Virus record (IMG/VR): IMGVR_UViG_3300025137_000020
Coordinates: 41,337-105,336 of that record
Length of the DNA: 64,000 nucleotides
Reading direction: 5' to 3' (one strand)
Source of the DNA: a virus
Part shown: one piece after another, positions 38,662 through 45,914 of the stretch
Numbering within the stretch: position 1 is the first letter of the stretch
Layout: each line of letters starts with the position of its first letter
The notes under the pieces: generated by a model
Told to the model about the DNA's origin: nothing
Databases searched by the model: none
Seen by the model: only the letters and a program-made list of their open reading frames with translations
Translations under genes and position numbers: made by a program

Positions 38662-39555
38662 TTACTCTTGAGCGAGCTTCGCGAAGAACGACATTGCGTC
38701 ATCATCTTCACTCTTAGCTGCTGCTGGAGCGGGAGTCGAGGGTGTATCCGTATAAGGTACATCTTCGTCTAGAACAACAGACTCAGCTGTTGTGTGAGTG
38801 TTTGATACTTCAGTCTCACCGATTACTTCGAAGAGTTTCTTCTTCAGATCGCCATAAGACTTGTATTGCTCTGGGTCAATATACTCACCAAGATTGTGAA
38901 GACCACCATAGACAGATTCAAGCTTAGCATCTTCAGCACCAAGGAACTCTGACGAATCAGCGAACTCAGATTTATCGTAGTTACGATAACCTTCTACTTG
39001 GCGGATCTTCAACTTGAAGTCTGCACCACCCCAAAAATCGAAAGGATTTACAGGTGTTTCGTCTTGAAACTGTGGTTGCATTACATCCATAATCTTGTCA
39101 AAGATTTTCTTACCATACTGGTAAAGGAATACTTTACCTTCATTTTCTGGTGCAGATGGATCGCTTACGACATAGATGTTAGATACATAGTGCAAACGAC
39201 GCTTACGGTCACGAGCAACTTGTTTATCTTCTTCTCTGCCTGAGTTCCACAGTTGTGAGTTCATTTCTGATACAGGATCGTCTTTACCAATAGAGGTAAG
39301 TGACTTCTCGATGTACCAACGACCTGTTGGCCCTTTGAACCCGTGGTCCCAGTATCTAACCCAAGGTACATCTTGACCTTCGGCTGCTGGAAGAAACCGA
39401 ATAACGGCATATCCGTTACCAGCCTTATCGACTGTTGGTTTCCATTCACGTTCGTCCTTGTAGGACTTCTTCTCTCCACCTCCTGCTGTTTCCGCCGCAG
39501 CCAACAATTTTCCAATTGTGGTGTCTCTAGCTGCCTTCATATTTTGGAATGACAT
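38662..39555 (-). CDS. 32: Single-stranded DNA-binding protein gp32
   Basis: This 297-aa protein has the T4 gp32 core: KDEREWKPTVDKAGNGYAVIRFLPA, then WVRYWDHGFKGPTGRWYIEKSL and the zinc-lobe region VSEMNSQLWNSG, plus FLYQYGKKIFDKI and VNPFDFWGGADFKLKI. The acidic C-terminal tail (EDDDAMSFFAKLAQE) is the usual protein-interaction tail. T4 gp32 binds zinc through Cys and His in the VSE region. This protein has no cysteine at all, so the zinc site is lost. It has its own sigma-70-like promoter at 39601-39629 and a terminator downstream. Confidence 0.96.
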   Translation of the reverse strand: MSFQNMKAARDTTIGKLLAAAETAGGGEKKSYKDEREWKPTVDKAGNGYAVIRFLPAAEGQDVPWVRYWDHGFKGPTGRWYIEKSLTSIGKDDPVSEMNSQLWNSGREEDKQVARDRKRRLHYVSNIYVVSDPSAPENEGKVFLYQYGKKIFDKIMDVMQPQFQDETPVNPFDFWGGADFKLKIRQVEGYRNYDKSEFADSSEFLGAEDAKLESVYGGLHNLGEYIDPEQYKSYGDLKKKLFEVIGETEVSNTHTTAESVVLDEDVPYTDTPSTPAPAAAKSEDDDAMSFFAKLAQE

Positions 39556-39600
39556 ATTATTTTATCTTTCTGTTTGTTATTATTATTTTGTATATACAAT

Positions 39601-39629
39601 ATATTACACTGTATGTTCTAAGTTGTAAA
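39601..39629 (-). promoter_or_regulatory. Sigma-70-like early promoter for gp32
   Basis: -35 TTTACA (39624-39629), 17-nt spacer, -10 TAATAT (39601-39606), preceded by GTC. It overlaps the end of gp59 and lies about 50 nt upstream of the gp32 ATG. Confidence 0.7.
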
Positions 39630-40238
39630 GACTTTAATTGCAATCTTTTTCAACTTCTCTGTATTTATCCATTGGGACAAAAATGTTTTGTTGTTTTTAT
39701 AGTGAACCAGTTTTTGTGGCCACTGTAAAGTTTCTTCGCATACCTTCTCTGCTCGAGATACAAAGTCAGTCATTAAATCTAAGGCTACAATCGTAGACAT
39801 AGAAGTATGTTTAAATACTGGTGGTATACTATTAGTGTCTGCTGTCAGAAGTTCATCAAACGACTGCACCTCTTTAGTTGCTTTCTTTAATTCTCTTTCA
39901 AAGTTATATGCTTGAGATTGTAACCAAGATTGTAGTTCTTCGTACAGGCTCTCGTCATACTCTCTAATGAAATAGTTTCCTACATTAGCATTAACATATG
40001 CTAATTTAATTACTGCATCTTGAGTAGGATAATCTCTAGCTATCTTTTTATATAGCCATTGATTCTTATCTGCTGCAAACTTGTTATGGTTAAACCAAGG
40101 CATCTTATATCGATACTTGACTGCATCATAGCTCTTTGTTCTAAAGTGGTGATTCACTGCATTGCAGATACACCAAGCTGCGTATGGGTCTGATTTAACC
40201 AAAGGGTAATTCGTTTCCGTTCGTATTTGGGATAACAT
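39618..40238 (-). CDS. 59: Replicative helicase loader gp59
   Basis: This 206-aa protein (T4 gp59 is 217 aa) matches the family: an N-terminal DPYAAWCICNAVNHHFRTKSYDAVKYR, then FNHNKFAADKNQWLYKKIARDYPTQ and VANVGNYFIREY-type residues, all-helical throughout. gp59 loads gp41 onto gp32-coated DNA, and both partners are in this window. It overlaps gp33 by about 40 bases, so the two are probably translated from one early mRNA. Confidence 0.88.
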   Translation of the reverse strand: MLSQIRTETNYPLVKSDPYAAWCICNAVNHHFRTKSYDAVKYRYKMPWFNHNKFAADKNQWLYKKIARDYPTQDAVIKLAYVNANVGNYFIREYDESLYEELQSWLQSQAYNFERELKKATKEVQSFDELLTADTNSIPPVFKHTSMSTIVALDLMTDFVSRAEKVCEETLQWPQKLVHYKNNKTFLSQWINTEKLKKIAIKVFTT

Positions 40239-40449
40239 TGAACTTCATTGCTTCAGCTTCCAACTTAGCCTTGAGTGGTCCTTTAACTAATTTTGCAATG
40301 TCATGCGGATCAATAGCAAATTCTTCGCATACATCGAGTAAAGCTTCGGAGTATTTCATACCATCTGTATGTACTAATAAGCAGACTTTTTCTGCTAATG
40401 ATTTTTTCGTAAATGCCACAGGCACCTGTGGAGTTTTTTGTTTTGCCAT
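40195..40449 (-). CDS. 33: Late-transcription co-activator gp33
   Basis: This 84-aa protein begins MAKQKTPQVPVAFTKKSLAEKV. I chose ATG 40449 because it lies just downstream of a near-perfect promoter; a start at 40527 would be inside it. Helical content and the VHTDGMKYSEALLDVCEEFAIDPHDIAKLVKGPLK region match gp33 of T4-like phages. gp33 links the sliding clamp to RNA polymerase and with gp55 drives TATAAATA late promoters. It overlaps gp59. Confidence 0.8.
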   Translation of the reverse strand: MAKQKTPQVPVAFTKKSLAEKVCLLVHTDGMKYSEALLDVCEEFAIDPHDIAKLVKGPLKAKLEAEAMKFNVIPNTNGNELPFG

Positions 40450-40473
40450 AGTTTGTTTTAAAAATATAATATT

Positions 40474-40502
40474 ATTATACCATTTCTGGTGTAAAGTGTC
40501 AA
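40474..40502 (-). promoter_or_regulatory. Consensus sigma-70 promoter for gp33-gp59
   Basis: -35 TTGACA (40497-40502), 17-nt spacer, -10 TATAAT (40474-40479): a perfect match in both boxes. A short A/T leader leads to the gp33 ATG at 40449. Confidence 0.9.
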
Positions 40503-40603
40503 CTCTTATTGCCGTAAATGGTAACATATATCAATCGGCATATAGCATAGACACTCACTACACCAATCACAACAGTTCCGAACTCGGCTAGTTTTGATAA
40601 CAT
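40499..40603 (-). CDS. Small membrane protein, 34 aa
   Basis: The ATG at 40603 opens MLSKLAEFGTVVIGVVSVYA, followed by a further short hydrophobic stretch and GNKS. One transmembrane helix (residues about 8-28). It starts five bases after the previous stop, and its own stop lies within the -35 box of the gp33 promoter. Function unknown. Confidence 0.5.
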   Translation of the reverse strand: MLSKLAEFGTVVIGVVSVYAICRLIYVTIYGNKS

Positions 40604-40607
40604 GTAA

Positions 40608-40892
40608 TTACTCATCTGGTAGAAGCCCTCTAATTTGCGAAGGTGTATAACCTTCTGATTCTAGTAACTCAATAACAATATCTTTATCGACATTACCGTA
40701 CACCTGGTCTCCGTTCATACCAAGCTCTGGAATCTTCCCAAAGGTATTACCTTCAAAGTAAGCTAGCTCATAACTAAAGTATGGACCTTGGTCGTGCTTA
40801 GGCGAACAATAGTGGAACTCACTCGCCTGCACTGAAAGCTCTCCGTCGCGGAATGGTATCGTTGGGTTTTGCGGTTTCATTTTAATATTCAT
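40608..40892 (-). CDS. Hypothetical protein, 94 aa
   Basis: It starts MNIKMKPQNPTIPFRDGELS with a good AAAGGAG site upstream. The composition is mixed alpha/beta, with a helical C-terminal segment (IVIELLESEGYTPSQIRGLL). It overlaps the previous ORF by 11 bases, so it is coupled. Not recognised. Confidence 0.65.
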   Translation of the reverse strand: MNIKMKPQNPTIPFRDGELSVQASEFHYCSPKHDQGPYFSYELAYFEGNTFGKIPELGMNGDQVYGNVDKDIVIELLESEGYTPSQIRGLLPDE

Positions 40893-41049
40893 CGATTTCT
40901 CCTTTGTAGCCCGCGTGAACTAATACGCTTGGTGTGACTTCGTCTTTGATAGACTCGACAAACTTTGAGTCGAGTTCTAATAGCTTTTTGACAATCTTGA
41001 CCATCAGTTGTTCTGATAGTGTTAGTTTCTTTAATTTAGTTATTTGCAT
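40882..41049 (-). CDS. Small helical protein, 55 aa
   Basis: MQITKLKKLTLSEQLMVKIV, then a Lys/Glu-rich helix and VLVHAGYKGEIDEY at the end. It overlaps both neighbours (10 nt with the 372-aa gene, 11 nt with the 94-aa gene), which argues that it is translated. Function unknown. Confidence 0.65.
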   Translation of the reverse strand: MQITKLKKLTLSEQLMVKIVKKLLELDSKFVESIKDEVTPSVLVHAGYKGEIDEY

Positions 41050-42158
41050 AATATAATTTTACAGTGTTCATTTACTCTGCCATTCACTGGCTGTTTGTTA
41101 CCTTTTAGTTTATCCCAACCCTTTACCAAATCAGCTGTAGACAATATTGTTTCTACTTGATTAGCTCGGATTGTGAATTGTTGACTCTTATCTTTATCAA
41201 AGTCTTTGATAGACGTACCTCGTACAGATAATCCATTTCGCGTAAGAGCAGAATACTTTTGTAATTTTCTGGTCTTTTGATTGAATAAGACTACATGGCT
41301 TGAACCAGGAATCTTAACCGCTGACACATCGGAATTTTCTTTATCGTAATTCATGTCACGAACTTGAGCGCCCGCGGGCTTCACTTTCTTGACTCGAACA
41401 ATGGTTTTTGCGTTCGCCTTTTCGTACTTTGATACGTCGGCTTTCATCTTTTCTAAAGTCTTAACCCATTTGTTCAGTTCACGTCTGCTGAGGAAAGAAT
41501 AACCTTCTACCATTTGGTCGCAGGTTTTCTCGTATGCTTCTTTGGCATCACTAATATGTCTGTCTAAGAAGTCATGTACAAACTTGCAGCCTCTAGACGG
41601 AATACTTGCTCCGGCTAAGAGTGTTGCGATATGTACCGATGCAATATTACTTGCATCTTCAGACCAATCATCAAGTGCGTAATCAATGTGCGAGATAACT
41701 TCAGCATCTACTTTTTGCTCCAATCGTTTCATTGGTGAAATAGCTGGTGCTTTTGGTTTATCATTTGCTACATGGCCATCTTCACTAGATATAAAGTCTA
41801 GATTCTTAGCCTTTATAATGCATGTACCAATATTGTTCTTTAAGTACGGATTAGCATAAGGCATTCCACGATTAATCATTCGAGCAATCTTTCCTAGGGT
41901 GGTCACGCCAACCTTTTCTCCATGCTTCTTAATGAGTTTAATGTCACTCTTTGAATAGCTGTTATCAGCCATGTATGCCAATAGGTCTGGTATCAAATCT
42001 TTTGCAGAGGTGTAATAGGCATAAAATCCTAGTGCACTACTGAATTTCTTCTCAACCGCTTCTGGTGATAATAGACTAACATCGTCCCAAGTTGGTTCGG
42101 TGCCAGTGTAATTAGCATCATCTGCTTTTACTTCGCCTGTTCGTGTGAATACTCCCAT
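41040..42158 (-). CDS. Hypothetical early protein, 372 aa
   Basis: The N-terminal third is helical (DLIPDLLAYMADNSYSKSDI) and the middle is Ala/Glu/Lys-rich helical (residues about 140-250). Residues about 270-345 turn into a beta domain (SHVVLFNQKTRKLQKYSALT, then SVRGTSIKDFDKDKSQQFTI). I do not recognise a family. It shares its start base with the stop of the 64-aa gene upstream and has no membrane segment or signal peptide. Confidence 0.7.
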   Translation of the reverse strand: MGVFTRTGEVKADDANYTGTEPTWDDVSLLSPEAVEKKFSSALGFYAYYTSAKDLIPDLLAYMADNSYSKSDIKLIKKHGEKVGVTTLGKIARMINRGMPYANPYLKNNIGTCIIKAKNLDFISSEDGHVANDKPKAPAISPMKRLEQKVDAEVISHIDYALDDWSEDASNIASVHIATLLAGASIPSRGCKFVHDFLDRHISDAKEAYEKTCDQMVEGYSFLSRRELNKWVKTLEKMKADVSKYEKANAKTIVRVKKVKPAGAQVRDMNYDKENSDVSAVKIPGSSHVVLFNQKTRKLQKYSALTRNGLSVRGTSIKDFDKDKSQQFTIRANQVETILSTADLVKGWDKLKGNKQPVNGRVNEHCKIILCK

Positions 42159-42352
42159 TATAGATATGTCCCCATTAGTGATAGTTCATCTTGAATGTCA
42201 TCGTCGGTAGTTGGTAACGCATCATATGCGAAAACACCTTCGTTGACGTTAATTTTGTTGCCCTTCGGGTCAGCTACCGGTTCACCAGTAGTGTCATTGT
42301 ACCAGCCGATCTCGTCGTCATACAATATTTTATCTTTTTTTGGTCTTGCCAT
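42158..42352 (-). CDS. Small acidic protein, 64 aa
   Basis: MARPKKDKILYDDEIGWYND, then many Asp and Asn residues. First gene after the promoter at 42391-42419. It may be a DNA-mimic-like or inhibitor protein by charge, but this is only a guess; not recognised. Confidence 0.65.
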   Translation of the reverse strand: MARPKKDKILYDDEIGWYNDTTGEPVADPKGNKINVNEGVFAYDALPTTDDDIQDELSLMGTYL

Positions 42353-42390
42353 AATATATATTTTTTTCCTAATTGATTGTTATAATATCT

Positions 42391-42419
42391 AATTTACACT
42401 ATTCTTCGTCATCTGTCAA
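42391..42419 (-). promoter_or_regulatory. Probable sigma-70 promoter for the 42158-42352 gene
   Basis: -35 TTGACA (42414-42419), 17-nt spacer, weaker -10 TAAATT (42391-42396). The ATG lies about 40 nt downstream. It overlaps the end of the small membrane gene. Confidence 0.55.
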
Positions 42420-42596
42420 CAAAAATCTGTCAATAAATGGATTTAAAAACGGGAATGCACATCGAAAACTCAAATACAGAATTTGCAATGGAACCACCGC
42501 TAGCACAATAATAAATTCTAAAGATACCTTCAGTAGTACACTGATGCTAGCTTCAATAGAAGCATCTAAGTGTTCAAAGTATTCTCTAGTTGTCAT
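42399..42596 (-). CDS. Small membrane protein, 65 aa
   Basis: MTTREYFEHLDASIEASISV, then a long hydrophobic segment (residues about 19-50, LLKVSLEFIIVLAVVPLQIL) and an acidic end DDEE. One or two transmembrane helices. It overlaps the preceding stop by 11 bases. Function unknown. Confidence 0.6.
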   Translation of the reverse strand: MTTREYFEHLDASIEASISVLLKVSLEFIIVLAVVPLQILYLSFRCAFPFLNPFIDRFLLTDDEE

Positions 42597-42813
42597 TTAT
42601 AATTGCATTAATAGTCTCGCCCATGCATTTTAGCTCATTGCGAACATCATCTTTATGTGATGCGTAATGACCCATTGCCTCATCTAATCTTTCGACTGCT
42701 ACTTTAGCAACCTTCGCGCGATCTTCTATAATAGCCGCGGGTTTTGTACTTGAGGTATTACCACCTACTATTTCTAGGATAACCTCAGTTTGTGTTTTAG
42801 TTGTATTTTCCAT
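42586..42813 (-). CDS. Small helical protein, 75 aa
   Basis: MENTTKTQTEVILEIVGGNT, followed by an Ala/Glu/Lys helix (IIEDRAKVAKVAVERLDEAM). Soluble, moderately acidic, not recognised. It belongs to a run of tightly packed small early genes. Confidence 0.6.
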   Translation of the reverse strand: MENTTKTQTEVILEIVGGNTSSTKPAAIIEDRAKVAKVAVERLDEAMGHYASHKDDVRNELKCMGETINAIINDN

Positions 42814-42822
42814 AATAAATTT

Positions 42823-43107
42823 CTATCCAACTGCTTGGTTTGAGCCATAGTCATCAATTTCGTAATAATAACCATCAGCGTGTGACGCGTCTTTTAGTGA
42901 AATACAAACACAATATGGCCACCTGCCAGATTTAGTAAGATACTTATATCGATTTGGATTGTTCTTTCCAAGTCGACCTTGTAACTTTAGTCGTATTCCA
43001 GTTCCACGAATAGCTTTACGGATCGCAGCCACTGCTTCCATATCTTTGACACTATCCATATTGAATGTTCCAGCGTAACCCGGTACTCTACCATTTTTTA
43101 TTTTCAT
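42823..43107 (-). CDS. Hypothetical basic protein, 94 aa
   Basis: MKIKNGRVPGYAGTFNMDSV, then IRKAIRGTGIRLKLQGRLGK and an aromatic C-terminal half (YKYLTKSGRWPYCVCISLKD). The Arg/Lys-rich beta pattern could suit nucleic-acid binding. Not recognised. Its start lies in a repeated sequence shared with 43274-43319. Confidence 0.65.
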   Translation of the reverse strand: MKIKNGRVPGYAGTFNMDSVKDMEAVAAIRKAIRGTGIRLKLQGRLGKNNPNRYKYLTKSGRWPYCVCISLKDASHADGYYYEIDDYGSNQAVG

Positions 43108-43150
43108 AATCTATTTAATACTATTTTGATAATTCTGTTCTATTTTTTCG
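43105..43150 (-). repeat. Imperfect 46-bp direct repeat, copy A
   Basis: It spans the 3' end of the 51-aa gene and the start codon of the next. Copy B lies at 43274-43319, 169 bp away. The central 19 bases are identical and about six or seven positions differ overall. Confidence 0.7.
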
Positions 43151-43276
43151 AGTCCATCTTGCTTTCACGACAAGAGGATTATTTTCACAAGCCGGTAACA
43201 TTCGCTTAAATGTTTCCCAACTCGGCTTTGGCGGAGGTAAGTCCGTCCACATTTTCATTCTTGCTTTATCTTCCAT
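43121..43276 (-). CDS. Small basic protein, 51 aa
   Basis: MEDKARMKMWTDLPPPKPSW, then ETFKRMLPACENNPLVVKAR and a basic end. The ATG at 43276 lies three bases after the previous stop. Its last codons fall in repeat copy A. Function unknown; basic charge (Lys/Arg clusters) is the only clue. Confidence 0.6.
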   Translation of the reverse strand: MEDKARMKMWTDLPPPKPSWETFKRMLPACENNPLVVKARWTRKNRTELSK

Positions 43277-43319
43277 AATTTACTTAATACTATTTTGATA
43301 ATTCGCTTCTAATTTTTCA
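43274..43319 (-). repeat. Imperfect 46-bp direct repeat, copy B
   Basis: Matches copy A at 43105-43150. It covers the 3' end of the 60-aa gene and the start codon of the 51-aa gene, but is read in a different frame. Confidence 0.7.
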
Positions 43320-43462
43320 GCAGTCTCTTTGCCGAATACTTTATCCATACCTTTGTATGGGCAACCTAATTTACCACGATTGTGATTATAATTAGCTTGG
43401 GTCAATGTGTCAACCAAAGACTTTGTCTCAGCTGAGTTTGTTGGTAAATTAATGCTATACAT
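43280..43462 (-). CDS. Hypothetical protein, 60 aa
   Basis: MYSINLPTNSAETKSLVDTL, then NHNRGKLGCPYKGMDKVFGK and a helical end EKLEANYQNSIK. The ATG is inside the last codons of the preceding ORF, with GGAG a few bases upstream. Not recognised. Confidence 0.65.
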   Translation of the reverse strand: MYSINLPTNSAETKSLVDTLTQANYNHNRGKLGCPYKGMDKVFGKETAEKLEANYQNSIK

Positions 43463-43559
43463 TTTTTGATTTCTCCAATTCTATTAGTCCTAACTTATAA
43501 AGAACTTTTTGTACAATTGTCGCTTTGCGATATAAAAGACGCTGATATCTTGCTGTCAT
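43455..43559 (-). CDS. Small basic helical protein, 34 aa
   Basis: MTARYQRLLYRKATIVQKVL, then YKLGLIELEKSKNV. It overlaps the next start by eight bases and follows the 164-aa gene after two bases, with GAGG upstream. Probably translated; function unknown. Confidence 0.55.
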   Translation of the reverse strand: MTARYQRLLYRKATIVQKVLYKLGLIELEKSKNV

Positions 43560-43561
43560 AA

Positions 43562-44056
43562 TTAGTACCTCACTCCTGTCCAACGAACTGATTTGACCCG
43601 TAAGTCTTCGACTGAATCGTCGATAACATTTCCTCGAGCGAAGTTTCGAGCGGGAGCGTTATAACCTGCTGCCTTTAGAAGGTCGCCGTATTTAAATTTC
43701 TTATCTTTCTTAGTGTTAACGATGAATCCCCAAACTCCACTACCAGTCATAATCTTGATGTATTTGGAGCCTTTCTTTTCGCTGATCGTTGTAGCAAACT
43801 TGTGATACATATTTTCGGCAATCACATCAGACTCGCTAGGCTGACATTCATAAGCTGTCTTGTCTTCTGGTATTTTAGACCAAGTTTTGTAATCTTCTGA
43901 TATTAGACATTTAATCAAATCTACCGCGTCATACATTTCACGGCCTGCTTTAACTAGATGATGATCGGCAGGTAAATCCCCACCTAAAATCCTAACCGCG
44001 GCCGGTTCTGATTTGTTTACCTTAGCGTTGGTCGCTACCCAATTTACTAAACTCAT
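43562..44056 (-). CDS. Hypothetical early protein, 164 aa
   Basis: It starts MSLVNWVATNAKVNKSEPAA. I chose ATG 44056 because of the GAGGG site upstream; in-frame starts at 44077 or 44134 would overlap the promoter. It contains KIMTGSGVWGFIVNTKKDKKFKYGDLLKAA, a compact beta region, and a C-terminal basic stretch. First gene after a promoter and the head of a run of small early genes. Not recognised. Confidence 0.7.
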   Translation of the reverse strand: MSLVNWVATNAKVNKSEPAAVRILGGDLPADHHLVKAGREMYDAVDLIKCLISEDYKTWSKIPEDKTAYECQPSESDVIAENMYHKFATTISEKKGSKYIKIMTGSGVWGFIVNTKKDKKFKYGDLLKAAGYNAPARNFARGNVIDDSVEDLRVKSVRWTGVRY

Positions 44057-44083
44057 ATTTGATTTTCCCTCTTTCATATGTAT

Positions 44084-44112
44084 ATTATACCATATTTGGG
44101 CACAGTTGTACA
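44084..44112 (-). promoter_or_regulatory. Sigma-70-like early promoter for the small-gene cluster
   Basis: -35 TGTACA (44107-44112), 17-nt spacer, -10 TATAAT (44084-44089). The spacer and the ATACATATG after the -10 box closely resemble the tRNA-Glu promoter at 50269-50297. Confidence 0.7.
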
Positions 44113-44216
44113 CGGCTTTGTAAGATAAATGCATCTATAAGTCGTTGATATGCAATGACTTGCGATTACGGCGAAAAAACCCACAAAAAATGTATAAGTG
44201 ATACAGCCGCAAGGAC

Positions 44217-44483
44217 TTATGAATTATACACAATATCGGCCAGATGGCTTTCGAACTTTTCGATTACCTGTACCCTATTCGGCCAAAGAATATACTCTTT
44301 ATCGGGGTTTTGTTTGAGGTTAGCCAATAAAGGCTTTACTGCATTGTGCAGTTTCTTTAATTTCTCTTCGTTTTCTGTAGCAGTTGATGCTGAGGCGGTG
44401 GCTTTTTGAGCTACCTCTAGTTCACTCTCATTAACTGCAGTGAACCCGAAGTCATCTATTGTCCAAAATTCGTCTGATGCCAT
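44217..44483 (-). CDS. Conserved-looking small phage protein, 88 aa
   Basis: MASDEFWTIDDFGFTAVNES, then a helical Ala/Thr/Glu linker and LLANLKQNPDKEYILWPNRV with a C-terminal helix. I recall similar short proteins of unknown function in marine T4-like phages. The ATG at 44483 is preferred over 44501, which would overlap the previous gene further. It starts five bases from the end of the 95-aa membrane protein. Confidence 0.7.
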   Translation of the reverse strand: MASDEFWTIDDFGFTAVNESELEVAQKATASASTATENEEKLKKLHNAVKPLLANLKQNPDKEYILWPNRVQVIEKFESHLADIVYNS

Positions 44484-44487
44484 AATA

Positions 44488-44775
44488 TTAATCCTCGTCA
44501 CTGCCTAGACTACTACGATGTTTGTCTGTGATATGTCTTTCTTGTATAAGAATCTTTAGTTTCATATCCAGGCGAATCATGTCGTTATCTAGCGCTTGAA
44601 CCTGTTTCTTTAGTTTACCTAATGATGAACCTGCAGAATTAAGAGCTGGTTTAACTTCTCTTGTTACCCATTTCCATATATACCAGATAAAATATCCGCA
44701 TAACAATAATGCAATAACGGGAAACCCGTAAGTTCCTATTGTATCTGCCCAAAAACTAAAATCTCTTCCACTCAT
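44488..44775 (-). CDS. Membrane protein with cytoplasmic or periplasmic coiled coil (paralogue 2)
   Basis: 95 aa: an N-terminal transmembrane helix (residues about 15-36, YGFPVIALLLCGYFIWYIWK) followed by a coiled coil (GKLKKQVQALDNDMIRLDMK). Its layout matches the adjacent 94-aa protein (N-terminal helix, then a coil with a shared N-D-[MI]-[IV]-[RK]-[LI]-D motif), so the two are probably paralogues. Possible holin, anti-holin or spanin partner; inferred only. Confidence 0.7.
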   Translation of the reverse strand: MSGRDFSFWADTIGTYGFPVIALLLCGYFIWYIWKWVTREVKPALNSAGSSLGKLKKQVQALDNDMIRLDMKLKILIQERHITDKHRSSLGSDED

Positions 44776-44776
44776 A

Positions 44777-45061
44777 TTAATCGTCTCTGCAATCTTCTTT
44801 GCCTTCGCTTGCTGCGACTCGCGCGAGATTTGGTTCTACGTTGAATGCACTAGAGAATAAACAATCAATCTTTACAATATCGTTATTCATTACATCACAT
44901 TTGTTTTCAAGTGCGAGTAATGATTTTGATATACCATCTACCTGATCTGTAACTTGTGCTAAAATAAACTTTAGAATTAGAAATAGGAATCCACCACAGG
45001 CTAATGCTACGGTAATTGGTACTCCTACTTGGTTGATAAAATTGAGTATATCTCCAGTCAT
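44777..45061 (-). CDS. Membrane protein with coiled coil (paralogue 1)
   Basis: 94 aa: MTGDILNFINQVGVPITVAL, one transmembrane helix (residues about 12-34), then a coil (DGISKSLLALENKCDVMNND) and an acidic tail. It follows a TATAAATA box by five bases and is separated by one base from its paralogue. Likely late-expressed with an envelope role. Confidence 0.7.
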   Translation of the reverse strand: MTGDILNFINQVGVPITVALACGGFLFLILKFILAQVTDQVDGISKSLLALENKCDVMNNDIVKIDCLFSSAFNVEPNLARVAASEGKEDCRDD

Positions 45062-45066
45062 AAGTA

Positions 45067-45074
45067 TATTTATA
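45067..45074 (-). promoter_or_regulatory. Late promoter box 5 nt upstream of the membrane-protein pair
   Basis: TATAAATA on the minus strand, then TACTT, then ATG. It lies directly behind the terminator at 45076-45110, so a new transcript begins where the previous one ends. Confidence 0.65.
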
Positions 45075-45075
45075 C

Positions 45076-45110
45076 AAAAAGACCCCTACAACACAAAGTT
45101 ATAGGGGTCT
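45076..45110 (-). terminator. Rho-independent terminator after the outer-membrane barrel gene
   Basis: Nine-base-pair stem (AGACCCCTA with TAGGGGTCT) with a loop of about 13 bases, followed on the minus strand by five T. Confidence 0.88.
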
Positions 45111-45128
45111 AAGTGATATTTAATTAGA

Positions 45129-45839
45129 TTAGAAGCTGAAAGCTACACCAAAATCGAGGGTTCCTTCCCACGCATCGTTGGTTCCAGCGTATCCGCTTAG
45201 ATCATTATTCAAGTAATTATACTGCGCGTACAGAGCTTTATACTGAGCTCTTACGAATCCTAGTGTATAACTATAGTCATCTGCGTATCCAAATGACTGG
45301 CCTAAGCCTCCACCGACATATAGGTCAAGTGAATTCTTTGACACCAAGAGTTGAGCAACTGAGGCTTCAACAACTCCTGCTTGATCTTCATCAATAGAAA
45401 CGTCAATCTGTGTGGTAAACACATCAAGCACGTTAAGATCGTATACGGCATAAAGCTCATACACATCGTCACTACCATCAGCTTGTGATAATAGTACTCC
45501 TGTACCTAGTGCACCGATTGGTGTACTTAGTGTAGTTCCAACTGAAACATACAGCTCAGAAGTGTCTGAATCAACATACTCTAGATCGCCTCGTAGACCG
45601 ATTGCCTTAAAGATAGGCAGGTCTGCACCGACTTTATAATATAGAGAATCTTCTGAACTCGCATAAGAGCCAGAATCGATCCGTTTTTCATATTGACCCA
45701 CTTCTACATCAACGAAAGTCTTAGCTGCAATTTCTTGAGCTTCAGCTTTACCTGAGAAGAATAATAGGTATCCGACGATCACCACGATAGCAGCGATAGT
45801 CCATTTACATGTTACTAGTTTTGTTAGTATTTTTTTCAT
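45129..45839 (-). CDS. Phage-encoded outer-membrane beta-barrel protein
   Basis: 236 aa from ATG 45839 (MKKILTKLVTCKWTIAAIVV). An N-terminal hydrophobic segment ends at KAEA|QE, a good signal-peptidase I site near residue 36. The rest shows alternating amphipathic strands (DVEVGQYEKR, LYYKVGADLP, LRGDLEYVDS and so on) and ends in the strand LDFGVAFSF with terminal Phe, the BAM recognition signal of porin-type barrels. An in-frame start at 45902 is less likely. It could alter the infected cell's surface, for example to block superinfection. It lies last in the lysis/envelope transcript before a terminator. Confidence 0.85.
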   Translation of the reverse strand: MKKILTKLVTCKWTIAAIVVIVGYLLFFSGKAEAQEIAAKTFVDVEVGQYEKRIDSGSYASSEDSLYYKVGADLPIFKAIGLRGDLEYVDSDTSELYVSVGTTLSTPIGALGTGVLLSQADGSDDVYELYAVYDLNVLDVFTTQIDVSIDEDQAGVVEASVAQLLVSKNSLDLYVGGGLGQSFGYADDYSYTLGFVRAQYKALYAQYNYLNNDLSGYAGTNDAWEGTLDFGVAFSF

Positions 45840-45914
45840 ATTTACTTTTGTGTTAAACGAAGACACACCCGTGTCCTCTTTTAAATTTTTTGTTACTCCC
45901 AAATGGCTCTGTGC

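Noticed and set aside
43105-43319. Could the repeats form a CRISPR array?
   Set aside because: Only two copies, separated by a coding stretch much longer than a spacer, and no cas genes. No other regularly spaced repeats were seen in the window.
44113-44216. Possible gene or RNA in the gap between two small-gene clusters
   Set aside because: About 100 bases without a convincing start, stem-loop with T-run or late box; only partial frames were seen.
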